DNA from: Labrys okinawensis
GTDB taxonomy: Bacteria; Pseudomonadota; Alphaproteobacteria; Rhizobiales; Labraceae
DNA: 64,000 nucleotides
Direction: 5' to 3'
NCBI RefSeq assembly: GCF_002982075.1
Contig: NZ_PUEJ01000010.1
Span: 205,318 to 269,317 of the forward strand
Positions 18,277-26,885 of the stretch are shown piece after piece; position 1 is the first letter of the stretch, and each line of letters begins with the position of its first letter. A program made the position numbers and the translations under genes. The notes beneath the pieces are model-generated. The model had not been told where the DNA came from and did not search any database. It saw only the letters and a program-made list of their open reading frames with translations.

Positions 18277-19286
18277 TGGACGGTTTCAAGCCCTATATCG
18301 GCAAGGCCGCCGCCGGCTCGCTCACCCGCGAAGAAGCAGCCGAGGCCTTCGACCTTCTCCTGTCCGGCCAGGCCACCCCTTCGCAGATCGGCGGTTTCCT
18401 GATGGCTCTGCGGGTGCGCGGGGAAACGCCGGATGAAATGGCCGGCGCCGTCTCGGCCATGCGCGCCAAGATGCTGACGGTGGAGGCCCCCGAGGATGCC
18501 GTCGACATCGTCGGTACGGGCGGCGATGCCTCAGGCTCCTACAATGTCTCGACAGCCGCCTCCCTGATCGTGGCCGGCGCAGGCGTGAAGGTCGCCAAGC
18601 ACGGCAATCGTGCCCTCTCCTCCAAGTCGGGCGCCGCCGACGTCCTGACCGCGCTCGGCGTCAACATCGAACTGAAACCCGAAGGCATCGCCCGCTGCAT
18701 CACGCTGGCAGGCGTCGGCTTCATGTTCGCGCCGGCCCATCACGGCGCCATGAGGCATGTCGGCCCCACCCGCGTCGAGCTCGGCACGCGCACGATCTTC
18801 AACCTGCTCGGCCCCCTGTCCAATCCCGCCGGCGTCAAGCGGCAATTGCTCGGCGTCTATGCCCGCCAATGGCTGCAGCCCATGGTGGAGGTGCTCAAGA
18901 CCCTGGGATCGACGCGCATCATCGCCGTGCATGGCAGCGACGGGCTCGACGAAATCACCACCACCGGCCCGACCGAGATCGTTTCCCTGGAGAACGGCGT
19001 GATCAGCCATGGCATCATCACGCCCGAGGAGGTCGGCCTGCGGGTAGCGACCCCGGATGATCTCAAAGGCGGTGACGCCGCCCACAACGCGCTCGCGCTG
19101 CGGGCCGTGCTCGAAGGCGAAAAGACGCCCTACCGCGACATTGCCCTCCTGAATGCCGGAGCCGCCCTGCTCGTCGCCGGGCGGGTGCCAAGCCTGGCGG
19201 ACGGGGTGGCGCTCGCCCGCGAATCCGTCGATAAGGGCAAGGCCCTAGCAACGCTCAACCGTTTGGTTGAAATTTCCAACGCGTGA
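18276..19286 (+). CDS. trpD: Anthranilate phosphoribosyltransferase
   Basis: 336 residues. It transfers phosphoribose from PRPP to anthranilate. The PRPP-binding loop is DIVGTGGDASGSYNVST, followed by KHGNRALSSKSGAAD and, later, GPLSNPAGVKRQLLGVY. The start overlaps the trpG stop, indicating coupled translation in trpG-trpD-trpC-moaC-moeA. Confidence 0.97.
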   Translation: MDGFKPYIGKAAAGSLTREEAAEAFDLLLSGQATPSQIGGFLMALRVRGETPDEMAGAVSAMRAKMLTVEAPEDAVDIVGTGGDASGSYNVSTAASLIVAGAGVKVAKHGNRALSSKSGAADVLTALGVNIELKPEGIARCITLAGVGFMFAPAHHGAMRHVGPTRVELGTRTIFNLLGPLSNPAGVKRQLLGVYARQWLQPMVEVLKTLGSTRIIAVHGSDGLDEITTTGPTEIVSLENGVISHGIITPEEVGLRVATPDDLKGGDAAHNALALRAVLEGEKTPYRDIALLNAGAALLVAGRVPSLADGVALARESVDKGKALATLNRLVEISNA

Positions 19287-19291
19287 GTGCC

Positions 19292-20095
19292 ATGGCCACC
19301 ATTCTCGAAAAGATTGAAGCCTATAAGCGCCGCGAGATCGAAGCGGCGAAGGCGGCACGTCCCTTGCCGGACTTGATCAGGCTGGCGGAACGGGCCAGCC
19401 CAGTACGCGGTTTTCAGAAGGCTCTCCAGGCCAAGCTCGACGCCGGCCATACCGCCTTGATCGCCGAGATCAAGAAGGCGAGCCCCTCCAAGGGCCTGAT
19501 CCGTGCCGATTTCGACCCGCCGGCGCTTGCCCGCGCCTATGAGGCCGGCGGAGCGGCCTGTCTTTCCGTGCTGACCGACGAGCCCTCCTTCCAGGGACAC
19601 CCCGACTTCCTCGCCGCGGCGCGTGCGGCGGTGTCGCTGCCCGCCTTGCGCAAGGACTTCCTCTATGATCCCTACCAGGTGGTGGAAGCCAGGGCCTGGG
19701 GTGCCGACTGCATCCTGGTGATCATGGCCAGCGTCACCGATGCCGAAGCTCGGTCCCTGATCGCCGCCGCCAGGGACTGGTCCCTCGACGTCCTGTGCGA
19801 GATCCACAATCACGACGAACTCGAGCGGTCCCTCACGCTCGATGTCGGCATGATCGGCATCAACAACCGCGATCTCAACGACTTCGTCACCCGCCTGGAG
19901 ACAACGGAAACGCTGGCGCCGCTGGTGCCCAGCGATCGCCTTTTGGTCGGAGAAAGCGGCATCTTCACGCCCGGCGACGTCCAGCGCCTGCAGAAGGCGG
20001 GCGTCAACACGTTCCTGGTCGGCGAGAGCCTGATGCGCCAGCCCGACGTCACCGCGGCCACCCGCACCCTGCTCGCCCTGGACGACGCGGCATGA
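19292..20095 (+). CDS. trpC: Indole-3-glycerol-phosphate synthase
   Basis: 267 residues from ATG 19292 (a GTG at 19283 overlapping the trpD stop is also possible). TIM barrel with the catalytic lysine region AEIKKASPSKGLIR, the second lysine in LRKDFLYDPYQV, and the phosphate-binding GESGIFTPGD. It is a monofunctional TrpC, without fused TrpF. Its stop overlaps the moaC start by four bases. Confidence 0.97.
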   Translation: MATILEKIEAYKRREIEAAKAARPLPDLIRLAERASPVRGFQKALQAKLDAGHTALIAEIKKASPSKGLIRADFDPPALARAYEAGGAACLSVLTDEPSFQGHPDFLAAARAAVSLPALRKDFLYDPYQVVEARAWGADCILVIMASVTDAEARSLIAAARDWSLDVLCEIHNHDELERSLTLDVGMIGINNRDLNDFVTRLETTETLAPLVPSDRLLVGESGIFTPGDVQRLQKAGVNTFLVGESLMRQPDVTAATRTLLALDDAA

Positions 20096-20583
20096 ATGCC
20101 GCCGCCCTCACGCACCTCGATGCCTCCGGCGAGGCCAACATGGTCGACGTCTCGCAAAAGGCCGTGACCAGCCGCACCGCGATCGCCGAAGGGCGTGTGC
20201 TGATGCGGGCTGAGACGCTCGAACTGGTACTGTCGGGCGATGCCAAGAAAGGTGATGTCCGCGCTACTGCCCGCATCGCCGGCATCATGGCCGCGAAGAA
20301 AACCCATGAACTCATCCCGCTCTGCCATCCGCTGCTTCTCAGCAAGGTCGCCGTGGAAATCGAGCCCGATACCGCGCTGCCCGGCCTGACCGTGCGCGCG
20401 ACGGCCAAGGTCGCCGGCCAGACCGGCGTGGAGATGGAAGCGCTGACCGCCGTTTCCGTCGCCTGCCTGACCATTTACGACATGGTCAAGGCCGTCGATC
20501 GGGGCATGCGCATCGAGGCGATCAGGCTCATAGAGAAGTCCGGCGGCAAATCCGGCGATTGGCATGCGGAGGAAAGTGCATGA
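20092..20583 (+). CDS. moaC: Cyclic pyranopterin monophosphate synthase
   Basis: 163 residues. It completes conversion of GTP to cyclic pyranopterin monophosphate in molybdopterin synthesis. Family motifs: MVDVSQKAVTSRTAIAEG, AKKTHELIPLCHPLLLSKV (active-site lysine/histidine), and TGVEMEALTAVSVACLTIYDMVKA. ATGA overlaps join it to trpC and moeA; this trpC-moaC-moeA-lexA order is conserved in alphaproteobacteria. Confidence 0.97.
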   Translation: MNAAALTHLDASGEANMVDVSQKAVTSRTAIAEGRVLMRAETLELVLSGDAKKGDVRATARIAGIMAAKKTHELIPLCHPLLLSKVAVEIEPDTALPGLTVRATAKVAGQTGVEMEALTAVSVACLTIYDMVKAVDRGMRIEAIRLIEKSGGKSGDWHAEESA

Positions 20584-21800
20584 GCCTGCTTCCCGTCGCG
20601 GACGCGCTGGCCAAGGTGGTTGCCGGTGTCACCCCGCTCAGCGTCGAAACCGTAGCGCTCCACGCCACGCGCGGGCGCGTCCTTGCTGCCGCCATCACCG
20701 CTCTGAGAACGCAGCCCGGCTTCAACGCCTCGGCCATGGACGGCTATGCCGTGCGAGCGGATGACGCCAGGCAGGGGGCCAGCCTCGAATTGATCGGAGA
20801 GTCCGCCGCCGGGCATGGCTATGCCGGGCGCGTCGGCGAAAACCAGGCCGTTCGCATCTTCACGGGCGCTCCTGTTCCCGACGGCGCGGACACCGTGGTG
20901 ATCCAGGAGCAGACCCGCCGCGACGGCAATCGCGTCATCCTGGAGGCCACGGCCAAGCCGGGCCAGCATATCCGGGCCCGCGGCCTGGATTTTGCCGAGG
21001 GCCGCGAGGCCTTGAGTCCCGGGACCGTCATCGGCCCCCGGGACATCGCCCTCGCCGCGGCCATGAACCATCCCGGCCTGCCGGTCCATCGCCGTCCGAA
21101 GGTCGCCATCCTTGCCACCGGCGATGAGCTGGTGCTGCCCGGACAGGCTATCGGCGAGAATCAGATCGTCGCCTCCAACAATTTCGCCATCCGCGCCCTC
21201 GTCGAGGCCGAAGGCGGTGAGGTGCTCGACCTCGGCATCGCCAGCGATGATTTTCCCGCCCTGGAAGCCGCCATCAAAAGGGCCCGTAGCGAAAAGGCCG
21301 ACGTGCTCGTCACCATCGGTGGCGCATCCGTCGGCGATCACGACCTGATCCAAACCGCCCTGACCCGCGAAGGCATGCAGCTCGGCTTCTGGAAGATAGC
21401 CATGCGGCCGGGCAAGCCGTTGCTGCACGGGCGGCTCGGCCCCATGCACATCCTCGGACTGCCGGGCAATCCGGTCTCCTCGGTCGTTTGCGGTGTCCTT
21501 TTCCTGGTGCCCCTGCTGCGCACGCTGCTCGGCCGGTCCGATGCCGGTCCGCCGCGCCGCCGGGCCGTCTTCGCCAGCTCCTGGCCGGCCAACGATGTCC
21601 GCGAAGACTATATTCGTGCTCGCTTCATGCTTGACGATACGTCAGACATCCTCAAGGTAGAGCCGCTGGCATTGCAGGATTCGTCGCTGGTCAGCGTCAT
21701 GCAGCATGCCGACTGCCTCGTGATCCGGCCGCCCTTTGCACCGGAAGCAAAAGCGGGCGAAAGCTGCGAGATCATCGATCTTCGCGCAGCGGGCTATTGA
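20580..21800 (+). CDS. moeA: Molybdopterin molybdenumtransferase
   Basis: 406 residues. It ligates molybdate into adenylated molybdopterin. Motifs: FNASAMDGYAVRADD, IFTGAPVPDGADTVVIQE, the MoCF-domain TIGGASVGDHD, and ILGLPGNPVSS. Coupled by ATGA to moaC. The product could supply the enzymes matured by the XdhC at the left edge, though no molybdoenzyme is in view. Confidence 0.97.
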   Translation: MSLLPVADALAKVVAGVTPLSVETVALHATRGRVLAAAITALRTQPGFNASAMDGYAVRADDARQGASLELIGESAAGHGYAGRVGENQAVRIFTGAPVPDGADTVVIQEQTRRDGNRVILEATAKPGQHIRARGLDFAEGREALSPGTVIGPRDIALAAAMNHPGLPVHRRPKVAILATGDELVLPGQAIGENQIVASNNFAIRALVEAEGGEVLDLGIASDDFPALEAAIKRARSEKADVLVTIGGASVGDHDLIQTALTREGMQLGFWKIAMRPGKPLLHGRLGPMHILGLPGNPVSSVVCGVLFLVPLLRTLLGRSDAGPPRRRAVFASSWPANDVREDYIRARFMLDDTSDILKVEPLALQDSSLVSVMQHADCLVIRPPFAPEAKAGESCEIIDLRAAGY

Positions 21801-21830
21801 CCACGTCTTAACCTGAACTTCATTGTTGCA

Positions 21831-21870
21831 GAACACAGTAGGAACATGTAGCACTGTTCTTGTTTTGTTT
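21831..21870 (+). promoter_or_regulatory. LexA (SOS) boxes in the lexA promoter
   Basis: GAAC-N7-GAAC, the reverse complement of the alphaproteobacterial SOS box GTTC-N7-GTTC, lies at 21831-21845. A near match, GTTC-N7-GTTT, lies on the other orientation at 21856-21870. They sit 67 and 42 bases before the lexA ATG. Autoregulation of lexA through such boxes is established in Rhizobium, Rhodobacter and Caulobacter. Confidence 0.85.
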
Positions 21871-21911
21871 ACACCTTCACCGTGATTCGCGGCCGCCACG
21901 ACGGGATAGCC

Positions 21912-22628
21912 ATGCTGACCAAGAAACAACATGAATTGCTTCGGTTCATTCATGAGCGCCTGAAGGAACAGGGCGTGCCTCCCTCCTTCGACGAAATGAA
22001 GGAGGCGCTGGACCTCAGGTCCAAGTCCGGCATTCACCGCCTGATCATGGCGCTGGAGGAGCGCGGCTTCATTCGGCGCCTGCCCAACCGCGCCCGTGCG
22101 CTGGAAGTGGTCCGCATGCCCGAATCCGCCGTTCCCGGCGGCCTGTCATTGGCCACCTCTCAGCGCGGCTTCCGCCCCAATGTGATCGAAGGCAACCTCG
22201 GCAAGGTCCGCCCCGTGAGGCCCGAAATGGACGACGAGGTCGGTCGGCCTGTCCTCGTTCCCGTGATGGGGCGTATCGCAGCCGGCACGCCGGTCTCCGC
22301 CATCCAGTCCAAGAGCCACACCATCAGCGTCACGCCGGAAATGCTGTCTTCCGGCGATCATTTCGCCCTGGAGGTGCGCGGCGATTCCATGATCGAGGCC
22401 GGTATCTTCGACAATGATACCGTGCTCATCCGCCGCCAGGACCACGCCGATACCGGCGATATCGTCGTGGCGCTGATCGACGATGAGGAAGCCACGCTCA
22501 AACGCCTGCGCAAGCGCGGTGCCTCCATCGCGCTGGAAGCCGCCAACCCGGCCTATGAAACGCGTATCTTCGGGCCTGACCGGGTGCAGATCCAGGGCAA
22601 GCTGGTCGGCTTGTTCCGTCGCTATTGA
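21912..22628 (+). CDS. lexA: LexA repressor
   Basis: 238 residues. N-terminal winged helix (MLTKKQHELLRFIHERL; SKSGIHRLIMALEERGFIRRL). The autocleavage site is the Ala-Gly in GRIAAGTPVS, the serine nucleophile is in GDSMIEAG, and the lysine is in EATLKRLRKRG. RecA-stimulated self-cleavage of LexA induces the SOS response. ATG 21912 gives the usual MLTKKQ start; the frame extends to a GTG at 21882. It carries its own SOS boxes, and two other boxes occur in this window. Confidence 0.97.
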   Translation: MLTKKQHELLRFIHERLKEQGVPPSFDEMKEALDLRSKSGIHRLIMALEERGFIRRLPNRARALEVVRMPESAVPGGLSLATSQRGFRPNVIEGNLGKVRPVRPEMDDEVGRPVLVPVMGRIAAGTPVSAIQSKSHTISVTPEMLSSGDHFALEVRGDSMIEAGIFDNDTVLIRRQDHADTGDIVVALIDDEEATLKRLRKRGASIALEAANPAYETRIFGPDRVQIQGKLVGLFRRY

Positions 22629-22704
22629 GAGAGGCTGACATCCGGACTTGCCGGCGATGAGCGCGCTTCGCGCGATCACGAGCCGCAGCATGGGCGAAAT
22701 CGCG

Positions 22705-24999
22705 TCAATTATCGGTTTCCGGGGCGATGCTATCGAGGGGAGAATCTCCCGCCGGGGCTTGCAGCGCCGGTTGAGGCGGGGACTTCGGCGGTGGGGTCAC
22801 CCGGCCCGGTGCCCAGGGACGGGATGCTTGCGGATCGCGGGCCATGACGAGCCGCCAGCGTGGACCGATGTCACCGCTCGGCGGCGGCTCCGCATAAAGC
22901 GCGATCGAGCCGGCCGATCGGATCAAATCGCGATCCATCACAATCCCTGTGGCGGCACAGCGTGAGCCGATCGGAATCGGTCCTGCCAGGACGCTGACGC
23001 GTCCGCAGTCTTCCTCGGCGGCGTTGCTGGTCTTGTCGAGCATGAAGACCCCGCCTCCTTCGATGGGGGCTGAACACCCTTCGCTGTCGCATAGGCGCTG
23101 CGACGCCAGGCTCGGATCCTCCGGCTTGCGCCGATCGCCCATGGCGAGCAGCCATTGCTGAACCGTGAAGGCATCCGATCGCTGCGCCAGCATGGTCAGC
23201 CGATCACCCTGGCGGACGAGGGCCGCATAGCCGTTTGCACCATACAAGGCCGCCGGCAGCGGCGCCGTTGCGGCCAAGGCAACGCCTCCGCCAAGCGGCA
23301 CCAGGGCCAGCAAAGCCAGGCGCGTGCGCAGGATGGTCAGCAGCACCAGCGCCAGCGCGAAAAGGCCGAGGGCAGCGGCGGAAAATTGCGGCAGCACGAG
23401 GTCGGAGCCAGGCCAGGTAGCCACCGAACGAGCCACCTGCATGAACAGGCCGACTGCCCAGCCCATCGCCTGCCAGAGCGGAGCGCCATAACCGAACGGC
23501 TCGGCAACCAGCGCCAGCATGGCCAGCGGCATGATCAGGAAGGAGACGATCGGCGTTGCGACGAGGTTGGAGGCCAGCGACTGCAGGGTGAGGCGGTGAA
23601 AATGAAAAGCCGAGAACGGCGCCGTGGCGAGCGAGGCGACGATCGTCGTCAGCATCATGGCAAGAACCACGGTCACCGCGCCGCCGATGGCCCTTTCCCA
23701 CGCCATTGCGGATTTCTCCCGCTTGCGCCGGCTCCATTGCTCATGCGCGGTCACCAGCATCGCAACCGCCGCGAAGGACATCTGGAAGCTCGGCCCCAGA
23801 AGTTGCTCCGGCGTGGTCACCAGCACGAAGCTCGCGGCCAGAGCAACGTTGCGCCGGGTGATGGCATTCCGCCCCAGGGTGACGGCCAGCAGCACGATGG
23901 ACGTCATCAGGAAGGAGCGGACCGTCGCGACCTCGGCACCGGAAAACAGCGTATAGGCAGCGGCCGGCAGCAGCGAGAGCAGCGCTGCGAGTTCCTTCGT
24001 GCCCCGATAGAGCACGATACGGCGGGACAAGGCCAGCACAGCGCGGATGAGCCCGAACAGCCCGCCCGCAAACAACGCCATATGGAGGCCGGAGATCGAA
24101 ACGACGTGATAGAGACCGGAAGCGCGCAGCGCGTCATTGGCGTCGCCGGGTATCTGGCCGCGCTTACCGGTAACCTGGGAAGCGGCAATGGCGCCGTTCT
24201 CGCCCTGTATCGTCTCGACGATGCGCCGGGTCAGATCGTTGCGCTGCCGGTCGATCCAGATATTCAAGGCCTCCGCCCAGCTTGCCTCGACCGGACTGGC
24301 CGCGGGCGAAATCTTTCCCGCCGCGAAACCGACCCCGCCAATGCCGTCGAAGAAAGCATCGCGTGCAAAGTCATAGCCGCCGGGCAAGGCCGGTGGCGGC
24401 GGCGGTCGCATGACGGCCTTGAGGCTGATGCTGTCGCCGGCCTGGATTTCGCTGCCCTTGCGGACCGTGAGCCGGATGCGGCCCGGCATGGCGGCAGGTT
24501 CGAGTTTCTCCACCGAGACCGGCCTGATGACGATGCGGGCACTGCCGCCCAGCCGAGGCTCCACCGAAAGGACGAGACCGGTGACGGTTCCCGCCATCGA
24601 GCGCGAAAGTTGCGGCGCGGCAACGCTCAGCGTGCGCAGCTTGGCGGCGCAAAAGCCGGCCCCCGCGGCCGTCAGACAGATCAGGCCGACATGCAGCCAC
24701 CAGCGTCCCCGCACGCCATAGGCAAGACAGGCTGCACCCACGGTAAGAAACATGGGAACAACAAGACCAGGCTCTTCCGGTGCTGCGAAATAGGCAATCA
24801 CACCCAGGCCGAGAAAAACCGGAACGACGAGAGCAAGCTCGAAGGCGGCCATCTCCGCCGCAAGCCCGGTTGCCAGCCAGGACAACAGCCGCTGCAGGCC
24901 CTGCCCGAACAAGATGCCGCCGGGCAACGCCAATCCCGGCTGCCCCGGCCTTCTCCCGAGAACCCCAACCCGCGCGCGGCCTCGATCATTCCCAGGCAA
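22705..24999 (-). CDS. comEC: ComEC/Rec2-family DNA internalisation channel protein
   Basis: 764 residues, polytopic. An N-terminal membrane region and DUF4131 (roughly 40-220) precede the Competence domain (about 270-540) with the hallmark YHVVSISGLHMALFAG. In competent bacteria ComEC carries single-stranded DNA across the inner membrane. The C-terminal part has no recognisable metallo-beta-lactamase HxHxDH motif, so this is the shorter form; the last ~150 residues look soluble and end proline-rich. No other competence gene is in the window. The position next to lexA and gltX is conserved in alphaproteobacteria, so the gene may be ancestral whether or not the organism is naturally transformable. 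Confidence 0.9.
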   Translation of the reverse strand: MPGNDRGRARVGVLGRRPGQPGLALPGGILFGQGLQRLLSWLATGLAAEMAAFELALVVPVFLGLGVIAYFAAPEEPGLVVPMFLTVGAACLAYGVRGRWWLHVGLICLTAAGAGFCAAKLRTLSVAAPQLSRSMAGTVTGLVLSVEPRLGGSARIVIRPVSVEKLEPAAMPGRIRLTVRKGSEIQAGDSISLKAVMRPPPPPALPGGYDFARDAFFDGIGGVGFAAGKISPAASPVEASWAEALNIWIDRQRNDLTRRIVETIQGENGAIAASQVTGKRGQIPGDANDALRASGLYHVVSISGLHMALFAGGLFGLIRAVLALSRRIVLYRGTKELAALLSLLPAAAYTLFSGAEVATVRSFLMTSIVLLAVTLGRNAITRRNVALAASFVLVTTPEQLLGPSFQMSFAAVAMLVTAHEQWSRRKREKSAMAWERAIGGAVTVVLAMMLTTIVASLATAPFSAFHFHRLTLQSLASNLVATPIVSFLIMPLAMLALVAEPFGYGAPLWQAMGWAVGLFMQVARSVATWPGSDLVLPQFSAAALGLFALALVLLTILRTRLALLALVPLGGGVALAATAPLPAALYGANGYAALVRQGDRLTMLAQRSDAFTVQQWLLAMGDRRKPEDPSLASQRLCDSEGCSAPIEGGGVFMLDKTSNAAEEDCGRVSVLAGPIPIGSRCAATGIVMDRDLIRSAGSIALYAEPPPSGDIGPRWRLVMARDPQASRPWAPGRVTPPPKSPPQPALQAPAGDSPLDSIAPETDN

Positions 25000-25150
25000 A
25001 GGTGCCCCCGCCGCTACCGCCCGATGAAACCCTGTGCTAAAGCCCCAAGCTTATTGATGTGAACCGGGTTAGCCAAGGGCTTCCATTTTACGCCTCTATG
25101 CTCCTCCGCTCTGGCTTCGCTCTCCCAGCCTTTTGGAATTGCCAACTTCG

Positions 25151-26581
25151 ATGTCCACTCCTGTCGTTACCCGCTTTGCTCCCTCCCCCACGGGCTTCCT
25201 CCATATCGGCGGCGGCCGCACGGCGCTGTTCAATTGGCTCTATGCCAGGGCCAAGGGCGGCAAGATGCTGCTGCGTATCGAGGACACCGATCGAGAGCGC
25301 TCGACCGATGCCGCCATCGCCGCCATTCTGGACGGGCTTGCCTGGCTTGGCCTCGACTGGGATGGAGACCCGATCTTCCAGTTCGCCCGCGCGGCCCGCC
25401 ACCGCGAGGTCGCCGAATCCATGCTCGCCCAGGGCAAGGCCTATTATTGCTACGCCACGCAGCAGGAGCTCGAGGAGATGCGCGAGCTCGCCCGCAAGGA
25501 AGGGCGGCCGCCACGCTATGACGGTCGCTGGCGCGACCGCGACCCTGCGACGGCCCCCAAGGACGTCAAGCCGGTCATCCGCCTTCGTGCGCCGACCGAA
25601 GGCGAGACCGTTATCCACGACGACGTACAGGGCACCGTGCGCTGGGCCAACAAGGATCTCGACGACTTGGTGCTGCTGCGCTCGGACGGTACGCCGACCT
25701 ACATGCTCGCCGTGGTGGTCGACGACCATGACATGGGCATCACTCACATCATTCGCGGCGACGATCATCTCACCAATGCCGCCCGCCAGAAGCAGATCTA
25801 TGAAGCCATGGGGTGGGAGGTGCCGCACATGGCGCATATCCCGCTGATCCACGGCCCCGACGGCGCCAAGCTCTCCAAGCGCCATGGCGCCCTCGGCGTC
25901 GATGCCTATCGCGCCATGGGTTATCTGCCGGCGGCCATGCGCAACTATCTGGTGCGCCTGTCCTGGAGCCACGGCGACCAGGAAGTGTTCACCACCAAGG
26001 AGATGATCGAGCATTTCGATACGGGCGCGATCGGCAAATCGGCCGCACGCTTCGATTTCAAGAAGCTCGAAAATCTCAACGGTCTCTATATGCGCAACTC
26101 GACGGACGAGGAATTGCTCGCCGCCATCGACCAGTTGCTGCCACATATCCCGGATGGCCCGGGGCTCGCTGCCCAGCTTGCTGCCGACAATGGCGCCAAG
26201 CGTTCCCAGTTGCTCGCCGCCATGCCTGGCCTCAAGGAGCGGGCCAAGACGCTGGTGGAATTGCTGGACGGCGCCAATTTCCTATTCGTCGCGCGGCCTC
26301 TGCCTTTGGACGACAAGGCCAAGGCCATGCTCAGCGAGGAAGCGCGGGCGACCATCGCCATGCTGGTGCCGCGTTTCGAGGCCCTGAGCGAGTGGAATGC
26401 CACGGCAACCGAGGCTACGGTACGGGCGGCAGCCGAGGAAACCGGCGCCAAGCTCGGCTCACTCGCCCAGCCGCTGCGCGCCGCCCTCACCGGCCGTACG
26501 ACCTCCCCGCCCGTCTTCGACGTGCTGGCCGTTCTCGGCCGGGAGGAGAGCTTGGCCCGCCTCAGGGACCAGGCTGGCTGA
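25151..26581 (+). CDS. gltX: Glutamyl-tRNA synthetase
   Basis: 476 residues. Class I synthetase with the HIGH motif as PSPTGFLHIGGGRTALFNW (about 11-29) and the KMSKS motif as KLSKRHG (about 240-246). It charges tRNA-Glu, and in bacteria lacking GlnRS also tRNA-Gln. ATG 25151 is chosen; an in-frame ATG lies 18 bases upstream. Divergent from comEC. Confidence 0.97.
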   Translation: MSTPVVTRFAPSPTGFLHIGGGRTALFNWLYARAKGGKMLLRIEDTDRERSTDAAIAAILDGLAWLGLDWDGDPIFQFARAARHREVAESMLAQGKAYYCYATQQELEEMRELARKEGRPPRYDGRWRDRDPATAPKDVKPVIRLRAPTEGETVIHDDVQGTVRWANKDLDDLVLLRSDGTPTYMLAVVVDDHDMGITHIIRGDDHLTNAARQKQIYEAMGWEVPHMAHIPLIHGPDGAKLSKRHGALGVDAYRAMGYLPAAMRNYLVRLSWSHGDQEVFTTKEMIEHFDTGAIGKSAARFDFKKLENLNGLYMRNSTDEELLAAIDQLLPHIPDGPGLAAQLAADNGAKRSQLLAAMPGLKERAKTLVELLDGANFLFVARPLPLDDKAKAMLSEEARATIAMLVPRFEALSEWNATATEATVRAAAEETGAKLGSLAQPLRAALTGRTTSPPVFDVLAVLGREESLARLRDQAG

Positions 26582-26885
26582 GACCAAGCGCCGCATGATC
26601 AACGTTGCCTATCCGGCGGATTTCGCGCAATAGGTGTCGTTTTCGCAGCTTTGACGCGAAAGTTTTGAAAAGCTTTCGCGTCCAGGTAGCCCGATCACCG
26701 GAAGCCCGCGACCGGGGGATTGAGCCCAAGGCCGAACCGTCGGTTCGCCTCTTCGTCATTCTTGCGGCATTGCAGCAAATGGTCTACCCAACAGCGACGG
26801 ATCGGCGATACGTAGGCCTTACTTGAGCCGGGGGGCTCCTTTCTGGCCAGGGCGTGACCGCGTATTTCCGTACAAGGAGGATTGC
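26582..26885 (+). other. gltX-gltA intergenic region with a perfect palindrome
   Basis: No gene seen. GACGCGAAAG (26653-26662), ten bases, CTTTCGCGTC (26673-26682) is a perfect 10-base inverted repeat without a following T-run, so it may be an operator or the mRNA end of gltX. A smaller hairpin GAGCC-GGGG-GGCTC lies near 26825-26838. A strong AAGGAGG precedes gltA. Confidence 0.55.

Noticed and set aside
23155..25062. 635-codon plus-strand open frame
   Set aside because: Antisense to comEC, with an arginine/glutamine-rich translation and no motif.
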